DNA from: Viola odorata
Lineage: Eukaryota > Streptophyta > Magnoliopsida > Malpighiales > Violaceae
Assembly (NCBI GenBank): GCA_963691705.1
Contig: OY829538.1
Span: 20,548,443-20,612,442 of the forward strand
Length of the DNA: 64,000 bases
Direction: 5' to 3'
Part shown: positions 35,998 through 46,627 of the stretch, piece after piece
How positions within the stretch are numbered: the stretch's first letter is position 1
Layout of the letters: the number at the start of each line of letters is the position of its first letter
Notes under the pieces: generated by a model
The model's input: the letters and a program-made list of their open reading frames with translations, nothing else
Database searches by the model: none
What the model was told of the DNA's origin: nothing
Translations under genes and position numbers: made by a program

Positions 35998-38129
35998 ATG
36001 CCTCGCACAAGATCTCAATCCAGCTCTCTGGTTATTCCCGGGGCAGTTTCTCGATATCCTGAGCTTGAAAACACCCTTAGCATCTTTACTTGCCCCATTG
36101 TTCTACGCCACGAATTAGAAAGCAATAACATTACTTTCCCCAGCGGTTACAGTCCTTCTATTCCTACTAGCACGATGAGTCTCCATAGCAGGCTTTGGGG
36201 AACTCGTAGGATACTTTATTTTAAGATGTTTCAATATGGGTTTCACCTCCCTGTTCATGCCACACTAGAGAGCATGCTGCGTGAGCATGGGCTTAACCCT
36301 GCGCAGATCACCCCTTCCTCGTGGAGTAGCATCTACGCTGTCCTCCGCGCTTGCGAGTTGAAAGATATTCTTGTTCCCTCTGTAGCTTTGTTTCGCAAGT
36401 TTTTGACTCTAGTCTATCGCAACAGCTTCATTGATATTACCCCAAGGTGGGTGATGCCTTAGTCGGACCTTTTTGGCAAAAATTTCAAGGATTTGAAGAG
36501 AGCGTCGAAGACTAGAAGAGCGGTTTCTTCGTTGTCGAATTACCCTCTCGTCTGTGGCGCTCTGGTTTCAACCTGGATGTTGTTAACTGGTTGAAACCAG
36601 GGGTTCTATCTAGGGAAGAGTTAGGCCAGGCCAACGCCTTGTTGGAGATGGAGTCGTCTTTCTAGATCTGGAACTTTGCCTTGTATAGGCCTTTGTCTGA
36701 GTGTACTATAGGTGAGTTTTTAAGCTCTGCCACTATCTTACTTTTTTCTTTTTTACTAACATAGCTTCTTGAAGGGGATACTGTCGCTCGTCCACTTTCA
36801 AAAGGTGACGCTTCTCCAAAGATTATATCGTCTCCAGTGACAGCTCCTTCTACTTCTGCTGGGACTCAGGTTGACCACCGCATGCCCATAAAGAAAAGGG
36901 CTTCACACACGGCTCTCTCGAGGGAGTGTGGTACTTCTACCCGCGCTTCTCGCTTCGTGGAGAACTGGTTGCCAGTAATTGGGACGAAGATTTTCTCCTA
37001 CAGGACCGAGGATATGGATGACATGGATATAGAGCTGAGTCTTCGCCCAGCCTCCACAGCTCCACGAAAGAGGCTGAGGGAGGAAAGCGAGAGTCGAGTG
37101 ATGAAGATGGCCGCTCGGCCTGCCCCTGCCCCTGCGACAATCCCTGCCACGGCTAACACTGTCGCTTCACCTGGGGTCGCTAGTGGAATTGCCGCACCGC
37201 AGCATGATACTTCCTCAATCTCAATTTCGTCTCCTCCTAATGGGGTTCCTGCTGCTGCGGTGATATCACCACTGGTGGTGGAGTCCGCTCCTGTCATGGA
37301 GTCTCCTCCTTCGCCAATCGGTTCCTACATCCCTGACGTGGTGGTGCCAGCTTAGAGTACGACTGGTTCTTTTTGTTTTCTGCAAAAGTCTCCTTGCCCG
37401 TTGTTCCTTACTTCTATTCGAGGTACTGGCGGTTCGGTCGACAATTCTGCCCCTTCCTTTGTTGCTGACCTTTCCACTAACAGGCCTCAAGGGGCTCTTT
37501 CCCATCAACTAGGTTTGTCGAAGTTTGGGACTGACGGGTTTCGCACCTTAGGTGTATCAGACCCTTTGTCGCGAGACTAGCCCACAACTATCTTGGCATG
37601 CGAGATGTTTCGCGTCCCTGAGGATGAGAATATGTTACTACAACTTCCACCTGATGTTCAGTGGGCACGAGTTATGAATAACTGCCTTCCCATCTTCCTG
37701 GAACTTCATTACTTTACCAAGGCCCACGGAAAGCAGTTCCAAGATCCTGATACCTTGGTCAAAGTGGAAGAGCTAGCGCGGCTCCAGAAACGTACCCAAG
37801 CCAAGTTACGCGAGTGACGTAGTGACCTTGCTCGGGAAAAGTCTAAAGGAAAAGCCAAGGTTGAAGCTTTGGAGGCTGAGTTGGTGGCTGCCCAGAAGAA
37901 AATTTCTCTTCTTCACGAAGAGATATCGTCTCGCGATGTTGATTTGGTGAAGGCTTCGTCGAAGGTGACTTGGTGGAAGAAGAAAGCAGTGAGAGCCTTT
38001 ACTACTGGGTTCGTGGATCAGTGCCACAATGGGGCTTTTGATCCCACTCAAGTTACCAAGTATGCCTCCGCGAAGATGAAAGAGATTGACGAGAGTCAGG
38101 AAGGCTTCTTTCCCTCCGAGGAGGAGTGA
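35998..38129 (+). pseudogene. Antisense ORF C of Tat1: spliced ~690-aa protein
   Basis: Exon 1 35998-36711, intron 36712-36774, exon 2 36775-38129. The N-terminal domain has RILYFKMFQYGFHLPVHATL and NPAQITPSSW. That matches the pattern of the plant putative gypsy-type transposon domain (Pfam Transposase_28-like), from memory. The middle is Ser/Pro/Ala-rich; the end is a Lys/Glu coiled-coil (REKSKGKAKVEALEAELVAA) with an acidic tail. Breaks: a one-base shift near 36449, TAGs at 36513 and 36664, and stops at 37353, about 37577 and 37815. The intron has a GTGAGT donor, TACTAAC branch motif and phase 1. Opposite strand to pol. Confidence 0.7.
36712..36774 (+). other. Predicted intron in antisense ORF C (Tat1)
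   Basis: 63 bp, G/GTGAGTTTT donor, TTTTACTAAC branch region, acceptor TTGAAG. It joins phase-1 exons and keeps frame; Tat2 has a 66-bp intron at the same place and phase. Confidence 0.6.
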
Positions 38130-38787
38130 TGAGACGACACCCATGCGAGCCCATTTGATGTCGGTTGATTGAGGTGTCGCTTTACTATTTGCGCTGCTAT
38201 TGTACTATTTTTTCTTTTTTAACTTTGATATTGCCTCCTTGCTTTGTAATAATTCTTGTATGTCTGGCCAAATAACACATGTACCTTGGCGGTGTCGCCT
38301 TTGAATTTACTTATCACTCGTCTGCTTACACTATGTGCTATACTTTTTGCATGTCGCGGCATTGTAACTTGCCTTCTCTTTCGTTCGGGTTTGATTCCAC
38401 TTTTCAGAGTATTTAATGCTTTGACTTCTTTTGTTGATGCAAAAGAGACAACCATGATGCTCTAGGCACACGTGTCCTCCGAGGGTAGCGCTAGGGCAAT
38501 GGTGAGGCTGAAAATGTCTTTCCATTCGCCTGGGACTGTACCCGTTTCCCACATCCCTGGTTTTTGACACGCCATACGCAATGATCGCTTGACCTGTCAT
38601 TTTCACTTGAGCCTTAGGGTTATAAAACCCTTCCCCTCCCCCTTTCTTCATCTTTCGCTCACTGCTTCTTTCTCAAAGAAAACAAAACAACATCTCTTCC
38701 TCTCGTTGTGACCCGCCACCACCTGGGTGCCTCATCCTTCTTTCCCAAAAAGGTACCTTTTATTCTTCCATTAGTTTAGCCTTACTC
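38130..38787 (+). promoter_or_regulatory. Spacer with promoter of antisense ORF D
   Basis: End of ORF C transcript region, then CACGTG at 38470-38475, TATAAAAC at 38621-38628 in GGGTTATAAAACCC, and the ATG at 38788. No other gene; frames on the minus strand here are short and unlike Tat proteins. Confidence 0.5.
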
Positions 38788-39505
38788 ATGGCCCGTAATC
38801 GCCGTTATTCCTCACCCCAATCTGGGGAAGGAGATATTGAGACTACTGTCTCCACCAATGCTTCCTCTGCTGTCCTTCGGCGGCGGTTGCGAAATTATAG
38901 CGCTGACCTTGATCATTTGGAGTGGTATTCCACTGAAGTTGCCCCTAGGTCTCTTCGCCTTAACAGCGAATTACCCGACAACCGTAGGATCCTTTATGCT
39001 AAGATGTTTCATTATGGTTTTCGACTCCCTCTGGATCCCCTGGTTGCAGAATTGCTTTCTGAATTTGACTTGAACGCTGCCCAGTTGAGCCCAAATGCTT
39101 ACTATGGCATTTATGCATTTATAGCTCTCTGTAGACATGTAGGGATTGAATCCCCTTCACTATTGCTGCTTCGATCCCTTTTTTAACTGTATAATCACAG
39201 TAATGGTGTCATAGCGATATCGCCTCGCTATGACGATAACTCACTAAAGCCCTTCACCTGGAAATTATTACATCTTGAATCCTCTGTTGACGCTTGGAAT
39301 AAGGGGTTTTTTATTGTCACCTTGCCTGAGCCTTTGTGGCGAAGTAGATTTAATTTGAGTATTAGGGACGTCGCGTGGGGTGGGAAACCACGCCTAGGAC
39401 TGGTTGAGCAAGGTTGGTTGGATAAATTGCTCAACCTGACAGGGATTCCTGGTGTTCACACTCGCGAGCTTGCGTGCCGGGGCGACATCCAAGGCTGTAT
39501 CCAAA

Positions 39506-39576
39506 GTGAGTACCCTCCACTCCATTCGTTCTTCCCTGGTGGTACTAACTCTAACATTTTTCTCTTATTCCTGCAG
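39506..39576 (+). other. Predicted intron 1 in antisense ORF D
   Basis: 71 bp, A/GTGAGT donor, TACTAAC at 39543-39549, TTCCTGCAG acceptor. Splicing restores one continuous frame (phase 1). Confidence 0.7.
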
Positions 39577-39893
39577 ATCCTCTAGCCGGGTGGAAGCCTG
39601 AGTGCATTAAGAAACGGGAAAAAAGAGCTCAGCGGAGAAGGGAAAAAGAGACCCTTGCCACTGCTACTGCTGGTGCCGCTACTGACGTTGCACACCCATC
39701 CACTTCTGTGCCTGAGTCTTCTTTTCGTCCTCGCGCGGAGGTTACTGCCACTATGGCTACTGAGCCCATTTCTTCCCCAAGTGCGGATCCTTCTAAAGCG
39801 TCATCTTCTCGACCTCCACTTGCCAAGAGGAAGAGAAGAACTATCCGTATTCGCGTCATCGCTCCTACTCGCCCTTCTGTTCCTATTCCTGAG

Positions 39894-39971
39894 GTTGTTC
39901 TTGAAAATTTCTCTATTTATTTCATTTATTTATTCCACTTGTCCCTTTACTCTCTCTATTTTTCTCCGTAG
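39894..39971 (+). other. Predicted intron 2 in antisense ORF D
   Basis: 78 bp, CCTGAG/GTTGTT donor, TTTCTCCGTAG acceptor, T-rich. Phase 0; the frame continues as DTTAVSSTTPSHDGMD. Confidence 0.55.
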
Positions 39972-41071
39972 GATACCACTGCTGTTTCTTCTACCACTCC
40001 TTCCCACGACGGTATGGATCTGTCGCATATTCTTGTCCCTAAAAAGCCACGCCTCAACGGGGATGCCTCGTCCTTGGATGGTCTTGCTGCCAACCAGGAA
40101 AGGCAGGATGGTGTCGCTGGTTCCGGCCCTTTGTCGGGCGATCAATTTCCTTCTTCATTCGCCTCGTCATCTCCTCCTCCCAGCCATCCACTTGGCTTCT
40201 TAGAGCGATTTTCCTCATTTCCAGGCCGGCGGTTTTAATCTTGACGCAGGAACGTCCTCTCGTTCCCCTCCATCTCCTCCTGACGTCTTCTTTGTCCCTG
40301 TGGCCACTAAAACAATCTCTCATCCCCTTGCGACCACCTTGACTCCTCGTTTGGTGGCTGACTTGAGTACCATGATTTCTGGCGGGGCCGCCACCCACCA
40401 AGTCGACCTAAGCAATATTCGTCAATGCGGGTTCCCATCGTTAGGGGGTGATAGCTCTTTGGCGTCATCTGCTTATTTGGCGGCGCATATGTTTTCGATT
40501 GAGGAAGAGGAGCGGGCTTTCCTTGCTCATGCCCACGGGGACTAGCTGCAGCGGATACGTACTCAGCTGTTCTCTACTCTTCAGGACTTCCATTATTGGT
40601 CCAAGGACATGACGAGGCAAGTCAGCTCTCTCAGTTCTTCCTCCAAGGAGTGGCGCGACGCCAACCGTAAGCTTTTGGAAGAGATTAACAGGAACCAAGA
40701 GGAGTTTGGGAGGAGTCGAGAGGAGATGAAGAAGTATGCAGAGGAACGGCAGAACATGGAGGCCAGCTTGGCAGCTGTGACAGGAGAGTTAGAGGAGGCT
40801 CAAGGCCACCAAGGATGTCGTCCTACATGCAGAGCGGGACCAGCGTGCCGTGCTTGAGAAAGAAACGGCAGATAAATGCAAGTGGTTCTCGGAGCAGACC
40901 ACAAGCATTATGGCCGACTGTTTCATCGAACACTATGGCCGGGATAAGTTTGATGCCGCTGCTATCGTTCAGCTCTTCAAAGCCAAATCAGGAGGTCTTA
41001 CGGAGGAGGGATACTATCGGGCGAAGAGGCCGCGAGAGAGCGAGGAGGACAGCAGCCCGCCAGGGCCATGA

Positions 41072-42299
41072 ATTTTCTTGTTTTTCTTTTCATACATCGG
41101 GTGTCCTCCCTTTTTGCCCTTTTGTGTTTCCGGGCTTTTTACTCGTGTAAGCCTCCGCTTTTGTATGAACAACACATATATTCCAGCTGTGATTTTCCTT
41201 TGCCCATGATCTTTTCTTAATTTGTTGTTGTTTACTCGCAAACTTGTAACACCAATGTTGATATGATGATGCCGCCTGCGCATTCGGGCCTTCTTTGTAG
41301 GATCATAACATGTAGTGTCCAAAGCGGTGTCATACTTTTTTCTCCTCATCGTGAGGACCCGTGCGGTTAAATAGAACTGACACTCCACATCATCTCGCAT
41401 TGTGTTCCGGGTAACCAGATGATCATCATTTGGTCGAGATACTTTGCCCTTCCATGGCATCATTACTTTCTCGGGTGCTTCGTCACCTCGATGCTTTGCC
41501 AAATTTCCTGCACATTTTCACTTATTGTTATGTTAGTAGCGACATACGACAAAAGGTCTTAATTACCTTGGGGTGTTGCCGCGTGTTCTCCAACACTTGG
41601 CGCAATCCCCACGATGTCGCTCGTGTCACATACCCATCCAGCCAAACTTCCCCGGGTTTGTTCCTTCCGGTTACTAGCTGGGGTATCGTGACTTCTTATA
41701 TCTCTCAATTGGCCGAGAAGTGCCTCATCTCACTGAGCCGCCTGATCAAGGCCGGCCATCACGAGGATAGGACTTTTCATTTCCCAGCGTTGTCACCTCG
41801 CACCTCGAAACGTGCCTCATCTTACCGATGTGCCTGCGTTAGCGCCACCATCACAAGGATAGGATTTTCACTTTCGGGGTGGAGTTTTTATCTTCCCTAG
41901 AGTCGTGCCTCACTTAGTGATCAACCGCCTATGTAAGCACGGGTTGTCAAAAGGATAAGACTTTTCACTCCTAGGGGAGTCGGGGCGTGCCTCTTCTGGG
42001 TACCCCCAGGATATGACTTTTCACTCCCGACAGTGCTGGAGCGTGTCTCATCTTAGTGAGCCCCCTGATCAAGGCCGGCCTCACAAGGATAGAACTTTTC
42101 ACTTCCAGCACCATATATTTCTAGGGTCGCCTGGGCGTGCCTCGTCTTAGTGGCCCGTCTGTATTAGCCCGGTCTGCCACAAGGTTGGGACTTTTCACTC
42201 CCGATACCCCTTCTCCTTTTATCTGCACACCACAGACAACCAACAAAGAAACACAAGAGATATCTCCGAAATAGTTGTTAAAGCATGCGCCACGACATG
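41072..42299. other. Tat1 region between integrase and antisense genes, with tandem repeats
   Basis: No gene. The right half (about 41690-42215) is a degenerate tandem repeat listed separately. The left half (41072-41690) is unique sequence. This is the variable 3' untranslated region where Tat elements commonly carry tandem repeats. Confidence 0.6.
41690..42215. repeat. Degenerate tandem repeat, about six units of 57-95 bp
   Basis: A core AAGGATAGGACTTTTCACT recurs near 41764, 41853, 41949, 42008, 42087 and 42180. Each is followed by a G/C-rich piece and GCGTGCCTCATCTTAGTGA; some units also contain TGATCAAGGCCGGCC. Spacing is uneven, so units have gained and lost segments. Confidence 0.7.
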
Positions 42300-45200
42300 T
42301 CAAATTCTAGCATGATATAATTTCAAGCGAGCAATATTCCAAGAGTTAGGTAAGGGGGTACCGTCACGTGTTTCCAGGTGATATGCCCCCTTCCTAATGA
42401 CGTGGGTGACGGGGTATGGGCCCTCCCAATTTGAGCTAAGTTTCCTCATCCGTTGGCCCGCCGCTCGCTTATCCCTGAGCACCAAGTCTCCCGCCTTGAG
42501 TAGCCGCTCCTTGACATGTCTATTGTGATATCGCACCATTCTTCTTTTATAGTGTATTTTTTTCAAGAGGGCTTCCTCATGTAGCTCAAGTAACGCGTCA
42601 AGGTTAGCTCATAACCTTTCTTCGTTCAGCTCTTCTTTGAAGTATTCAACCCTTAAGCTTAAGGTGCCGATTTCCACAGGCGTAATAGCTTCAGTGCCAA
42701 AGGCCATCGCAAAGGGTGTTTCTCCTGTACTGGTTTTAACAGTCATGCAGTAGGCCCATATTACGTAGGGTAGGTCATCTGGCCATTTCTTTTTTGAGCC
42801 CTCCAGGTTTTTCTTGATGCTGCTCAGGATGCTTCGGTTGGTCACCTCTGCCTGGCCGTTAGTCTAGGGATGCACCATAGAGAAAAACCTTTGTTCAATC
42901 CGGAATTCCTCGCACTGTTCCTTGAAGAAGTGGCTGGTAAATTGCGTCCCATTGTCACTGACTAGCACACGAGGTACCCCGAACCGCATGATAACTTGGT
43001 GCTTAAAGAAGCGCCATGCTTTCTCTGTTGTAATGCTGGCCACCGCCTCCGCTTCTGCCCATTTTGTGAAGTAGTCCACGGCTACAATTACGAATTTTAA
43101 TTGGGATCTCGCCTTAGGAAAAGGGCCTAGAATGTCAATTCCCCACTTAGCGAAAGGGTAGGGTGCCACGATCTGAGAGATTTCAGTGGCAGGTCGCCGG
43201 GGAATTTTAGCAAATTCTTGGCATTTGTGACACGTTTGCACGAAGTTGTTGCAATCCCTGCAGATGGTGGGCCAGTAGAATCCTCACCGAAACACTTGTG
43301 CTGCCATGGTACCGCCCGATACGTGCATACCATAGATCCCTTCATGAATCTCTCGCAGGGTGTGGAGGCTTTCTTGTTCAGTTATACATTTTGCCGCTGG
43401 ATGTGAGAAACATCTCCGGATTAGTTCCCCGTCATAGTAAGTGCATCTTGCCGCTTGTTTCAACACTTTTTTCCTTTCTACAGTGTCACTCGATAGCTTG
43501 TCGTGCTTTAAGAATTTTATCACGGGGATCCTCCAATCCTTTTCAATTTCTTCTACACACAGCGACAACTGTTCCTCCATGAAGGACGACACTGACTTTT
43601 CTTCGTAGTACACACCCTCTGGTATGGTTGCCTCTTGATTGGCTGCCGTTTTGGTAAGGTTGTCTGCCTCGACATTGTCCTCTCGGGGAATATGTTCAAA
43701 GGTGACTCGCACGCTGCTTTGTTCTATTTCGATCAATTCTCGCTTTACTTTCGAGAGGTATTGTACCATGATGGGCTCTCTGGCTTGAGAGTGTCCTAAG
43801 ACTTGATCAATTACTAGCTTGGGGCTCCTGTTACCACGCCGCATTCAGCTTTGGTGAAGAGGTTTCTTCCTATTCTGAGCCCAGCTAATAACGCTTCATA
43901 CTCTGCTGCGTTATTAGATAACGGTTGTAGAATTCTGATTGCATGTCGCACTTGTGCATCGTGCGACCCGATCATATAAATACCGGCTCCTGCCAGTTCT
44001 TGATTTTTAGCGCCATCTACATAAATAACCCATGAGTCCACGTACGCCTCCGAGGGTGGGAACTTTGCGTTATTCTCTTCTTCTTCAAGTGGCTCTGCCG
44101 CAGGGACCCTGGCAAAGGTACATTCAGCGATGAAATCCGCCAGGACCTAGGCTTTTACAGATGGTCGAGCCTTGTATTGTAATCTGGATTGCTCCAGCTC
44201 AATTGCCCAAATCAGTATTCTCCTAGAGGACTCTGGTTTCCTGAAAATTCTCTTCAAAGGCTGGTCTGTGAGCACGATGACCGGGTGGGCCTGGAAGTAC
44301 CTGTCCATCTTTCGCGTGGACTATATTAGGGCGAATGCCACCTTCTCGATTTGAGTGTACCGAACCTCAGCATCTTTTAACGCATGGTTGACGAAGAAAA
44401 TGGGGCGGTGGGCATGAATGTCCTCCCGTACTAGGACAGCACTGCCTACTTCATCTGCCATGCCAAGATACAGGAATAGGGTGTCGCCCTGTTCCGGTCG
44501 TGTTAGCACTAAGTCAGACGACAAGTAGGTTTTCAAGCCTACGAACGCTTCTTCGCATTCTTGCGTCCATCCAAAAGGAGCCTTTCTGCGTATGACTTTG
44601 AAGAACGGCAGGCATCTCTCGCCCTGTTTAGAGATGAATCGCCCTAAAGCGATGACGCATCCTGTCAACCTTTGCACCTCCTGGACGGTTCGCGGTGATG
44701 CCATGTCATGGATAGCCTTATTCTTTGACGGGTTTGGCTGGATGCCTTTCTAGCTTACCACATACCCCAAAAAAAATTCCGTCTGAAATGTGAATGCACA
44801 TTTTGTATTTCCTTAATGTGTCAAACACCTCTTGTAGGTCTGCCAAATGGTCACTGAAGCTTCGACTCTTGACCAATAAATCATCTACGTAAGCTTCTAC
44901 ATTTTTCCCGATTTGCCCCTCGAACACTTTGTTCGCCATGCGCTGAAAAGTTACCCCAACATTCTTCAAACCAAACGGCATCGCTGTGTAACAATAGGTG
45001 GCCTTTGGGGTTATAAATGTCATTTTCTCTTCGTCTTTCTTGGCCATGGGAATCTGATGGTACCCGGAGTTGGCGTCCAAAGAGCTCAAATATGCGTATC
45101 CCGCCGTTTGATCGACCAGCTGATCAATCCTGGGAAGAGGATAACAATCCTTGGGGCAGGCGTCGTTTAAGTCAGTGAAATCAATTCACATACGCCAGTC

Positions 45201-45800
45201 TCTGCTGGGCTTGGGAACTAGGACAAGATTAGCCAGCCAGGTGGCGTATTGAACCTCCAGAATGAATCCCACGTCCAGGAGTTTTGTTACCTCTTTGTCA
45301 ATAGCCATTGTCTTCTCTGCGAAGAACGCTCGCCGCTTCTGTTGAACTGCGTGGAACGCGGATCGGCGTTAAGTCGATGCTCTGCTACCTCTCTGGACAC
45401 ACCAGGCATGTCCGCTGATTTCCAAGCGAACTCCCCTTTGCACTTGTTCAGCAGTCGGGCTAGTTGTGCACTCTCCTCCGGGGTTAACTTTTCACTGACC
45501 AAGAAACTTGCCTCACTATTGCCGTTGACGGGGACGGGCACCATCGTATCTACCGGTTGGGTGCGCCTTTTATCCTTTTGCTCGTAGGGATCTGCCACCA
45601 CACACACGTACTGGTCACAGCCTTTCTGAGTCATGAGCAAGTACCACTCGGCGGCTAGCTTTTGGTCGCCCTTGATTGATACCACTCCTTCCCAAGAGGG
45701 GTATTTTATCCTGAGGTGTTTTTGGGATATCACTGCTCCGAAGTGATTGAGGAATTGTCATCCTAGAATGGCGTTATACGGTAGAATGAGATCTACGACC
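42300..45800 (-). pseudogene. pol: Tat1 pol: end of protease, RT, RNase H, archaeal-type RNase H, integrase
   Basis: Read from 45800 down. Protease end (ILPYNAILG, then a stop); linker to RT; RT with GYHQIPMAKKDEEK and YVDD (about 44890); RNase H (FGWTQECEEAF near 44570); second RNase H of archaeal type (WVIYVDGAKN near 44035); integrase zinc region CHKCQEF near 43235; D, D, E in WGIDILGPFP, VSDNGTQF and NGQAE; the end closes near 42300 with a WNIARLKLYHARI motif. Stops inside integrase: CGA-to-TGA near 43290, CAG-to-TAG at the conserved HPxTNGQAE, CGA-to-TGA near 42608. A TGA sits in the RT start. Frameshifts near 45357, 44710 and 43850. The dual RNase H places it in the Tat lineage. Confidence 0.9.
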
Positions 45801-45871
45801 AAGAACAATAACTCTTCTAGTTATTAAGGAAGCTCACTTAATTAACCAAGGCTCTCAATGAAAGGACCATT
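45801..45871 (-). other. Tat1 leader fused to protease by a deletion
   Basis: On the minus strand the first ~70 bases after the LTR (primer-side TGGTCCTTTCATTGAGAGCC, then GTGAGCTTCCTTAATA) match the Tat2 leader. At TTCTTGG the sequence jumps to the end of protease. Gag and the protease active site are therefore gone. Confidence 0.75.
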
Positions 45872-46371
45872 TGATAAGAGTCTGAAGTTTATTGAGTAGG
45901 ATCGGCTGCCGGGGGCTGGTCGGGAACACAATTCTGGTGTCTTCGTTACCTGCAAAGCGCCGGAGGGGGTCTCCGGCGTAAACACTCCTATGCCAAAGTC
46001 AGTATGAGTGGTGAAAGTAGTAGGGGTTCAACACGCTGTCTTAAGCTTACCCTCTTCTCTGGAAGGGTGGGGGTATTTATAGGTAAATGAAGGACCTTAC
46101 CGGCAGGGGGTAGGCATTATCTCTGGCTGATGTCGCTTGGGTGCTAGACAGTGACGTCATACGGAGTGACGTCATGCATGACCTGGGATGGGATGATGCC
46201 GTGCGGATGTCGCATGAGAGCCCCCCCGTTGATGTCGACCATCCCAGGACCGGCCACCAGGCTAGCGGCGGTAGGAACAGTGTCATGTCCCCCTTGGTAG
46301 GTATAGTGTTCTTGCCTTGTCGCCAGGGCGCGATGGCGGAGATGTCGTTGGTGTGGTGTCAATAGTTATCA
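45872..46371 (-). repeat. Tat1 5' LTR
   Basis: 500 bp, TGATAAGAGTCT to AATAGTTATCA. Promoter box TATAAATA (minus) at 46074-46081, TGACGTCA sites at 46152-46159 and 46167-46174. Right flank AAAAT resumes B2. Confidence 0.92.
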
Positions 46372-46627
46372 AAAATCCTAATCCTATGGTTGATGATCTG
46401 CCCAATGGTCATGTAGAGGATAGAGAAGATGAGGGAGATGATTTCCCAAGATGCGAGTGTATACCATTAGGCGCTGGTGCTCCTCAAGGACACACCCTTG
46501 CACATGTACCCCCATTACGCATGGCGAGGAGCGGACGCCCGTTGCAACAAGACCGAGATGTGGAGCCCGAGGAGGACGAAGGGTACATCCACGCTAGGGA
46601 TGGGAGACAAAGAGATAAGAAACCTAG
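46372..46627 (+). pseudogene. gag: B2 gag, segment between Tat1 and X2
   Basis: Matches 3884-4139 of B1 (NPNPMVDDLPNGHVED, then EEDEGYIHARDGRQRD). It ends at CCTAG before X2, the same point as in B1. Frame open throughout this short piece. Confidence 0.7.

Larger units (their letters stand above)
38788..41071 (+). pseudogene. Antisense ORF D of Tat1: paralogue of ORF C
   Basis: ATG at 38788 (MARNRRYSSPQ). The N-terminal domain parallels ORF C (RILYAKMFHYGFRLPLDPLV, NAAQLSPNAYYGIYAF, and AWNKGFFIV where ORF C has a stop). Introns 39506-39576 (phase 1, same relative place as in ORF C) and 39894-39971 (phase 0) keep the frame. The middle is Ser/Pro-rich with KRKRR; the end is a coiled coil (EEINRNQEEFGRSREEMKK) and an acidic tail. 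Breaks: TAA at about 39184, a one-base shift near 40220, TAG 40543, a shift near 40800. Tat2 lacks this gene. Confidence 0.68.
33389..46371 (-). mobile_element. Tat1: Tat-lineage retrotransposon with antisense gene module
   Basis: 12,983 bp, minus orientation. 3' LTR 33389-33893, 5' LTR 45872-46371, 5-bp flank AAAAC/AAAAT. From 5' to 3' it has a primer site, a short leader fused to the end of protease, RT, RNase H, archaeal-type RNase H, integrase, a tandem-repeat region, then antisense ORFs D, C, B and A, then the LTR. Gag and the protease active site are missing. The LTRs differ at about 30 of 500 positions by eye, clearly older than Athila Y. Confidence 0.92.

Noticed and set aside
41014..41502. 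162-codon minus-strand frame between integrase and ORF D in Tat1
   Set aside because: In sense orientation to the element but lies past the integrase end and partly opposite ORF D; no Tat protein motif and no partner in Tat2.
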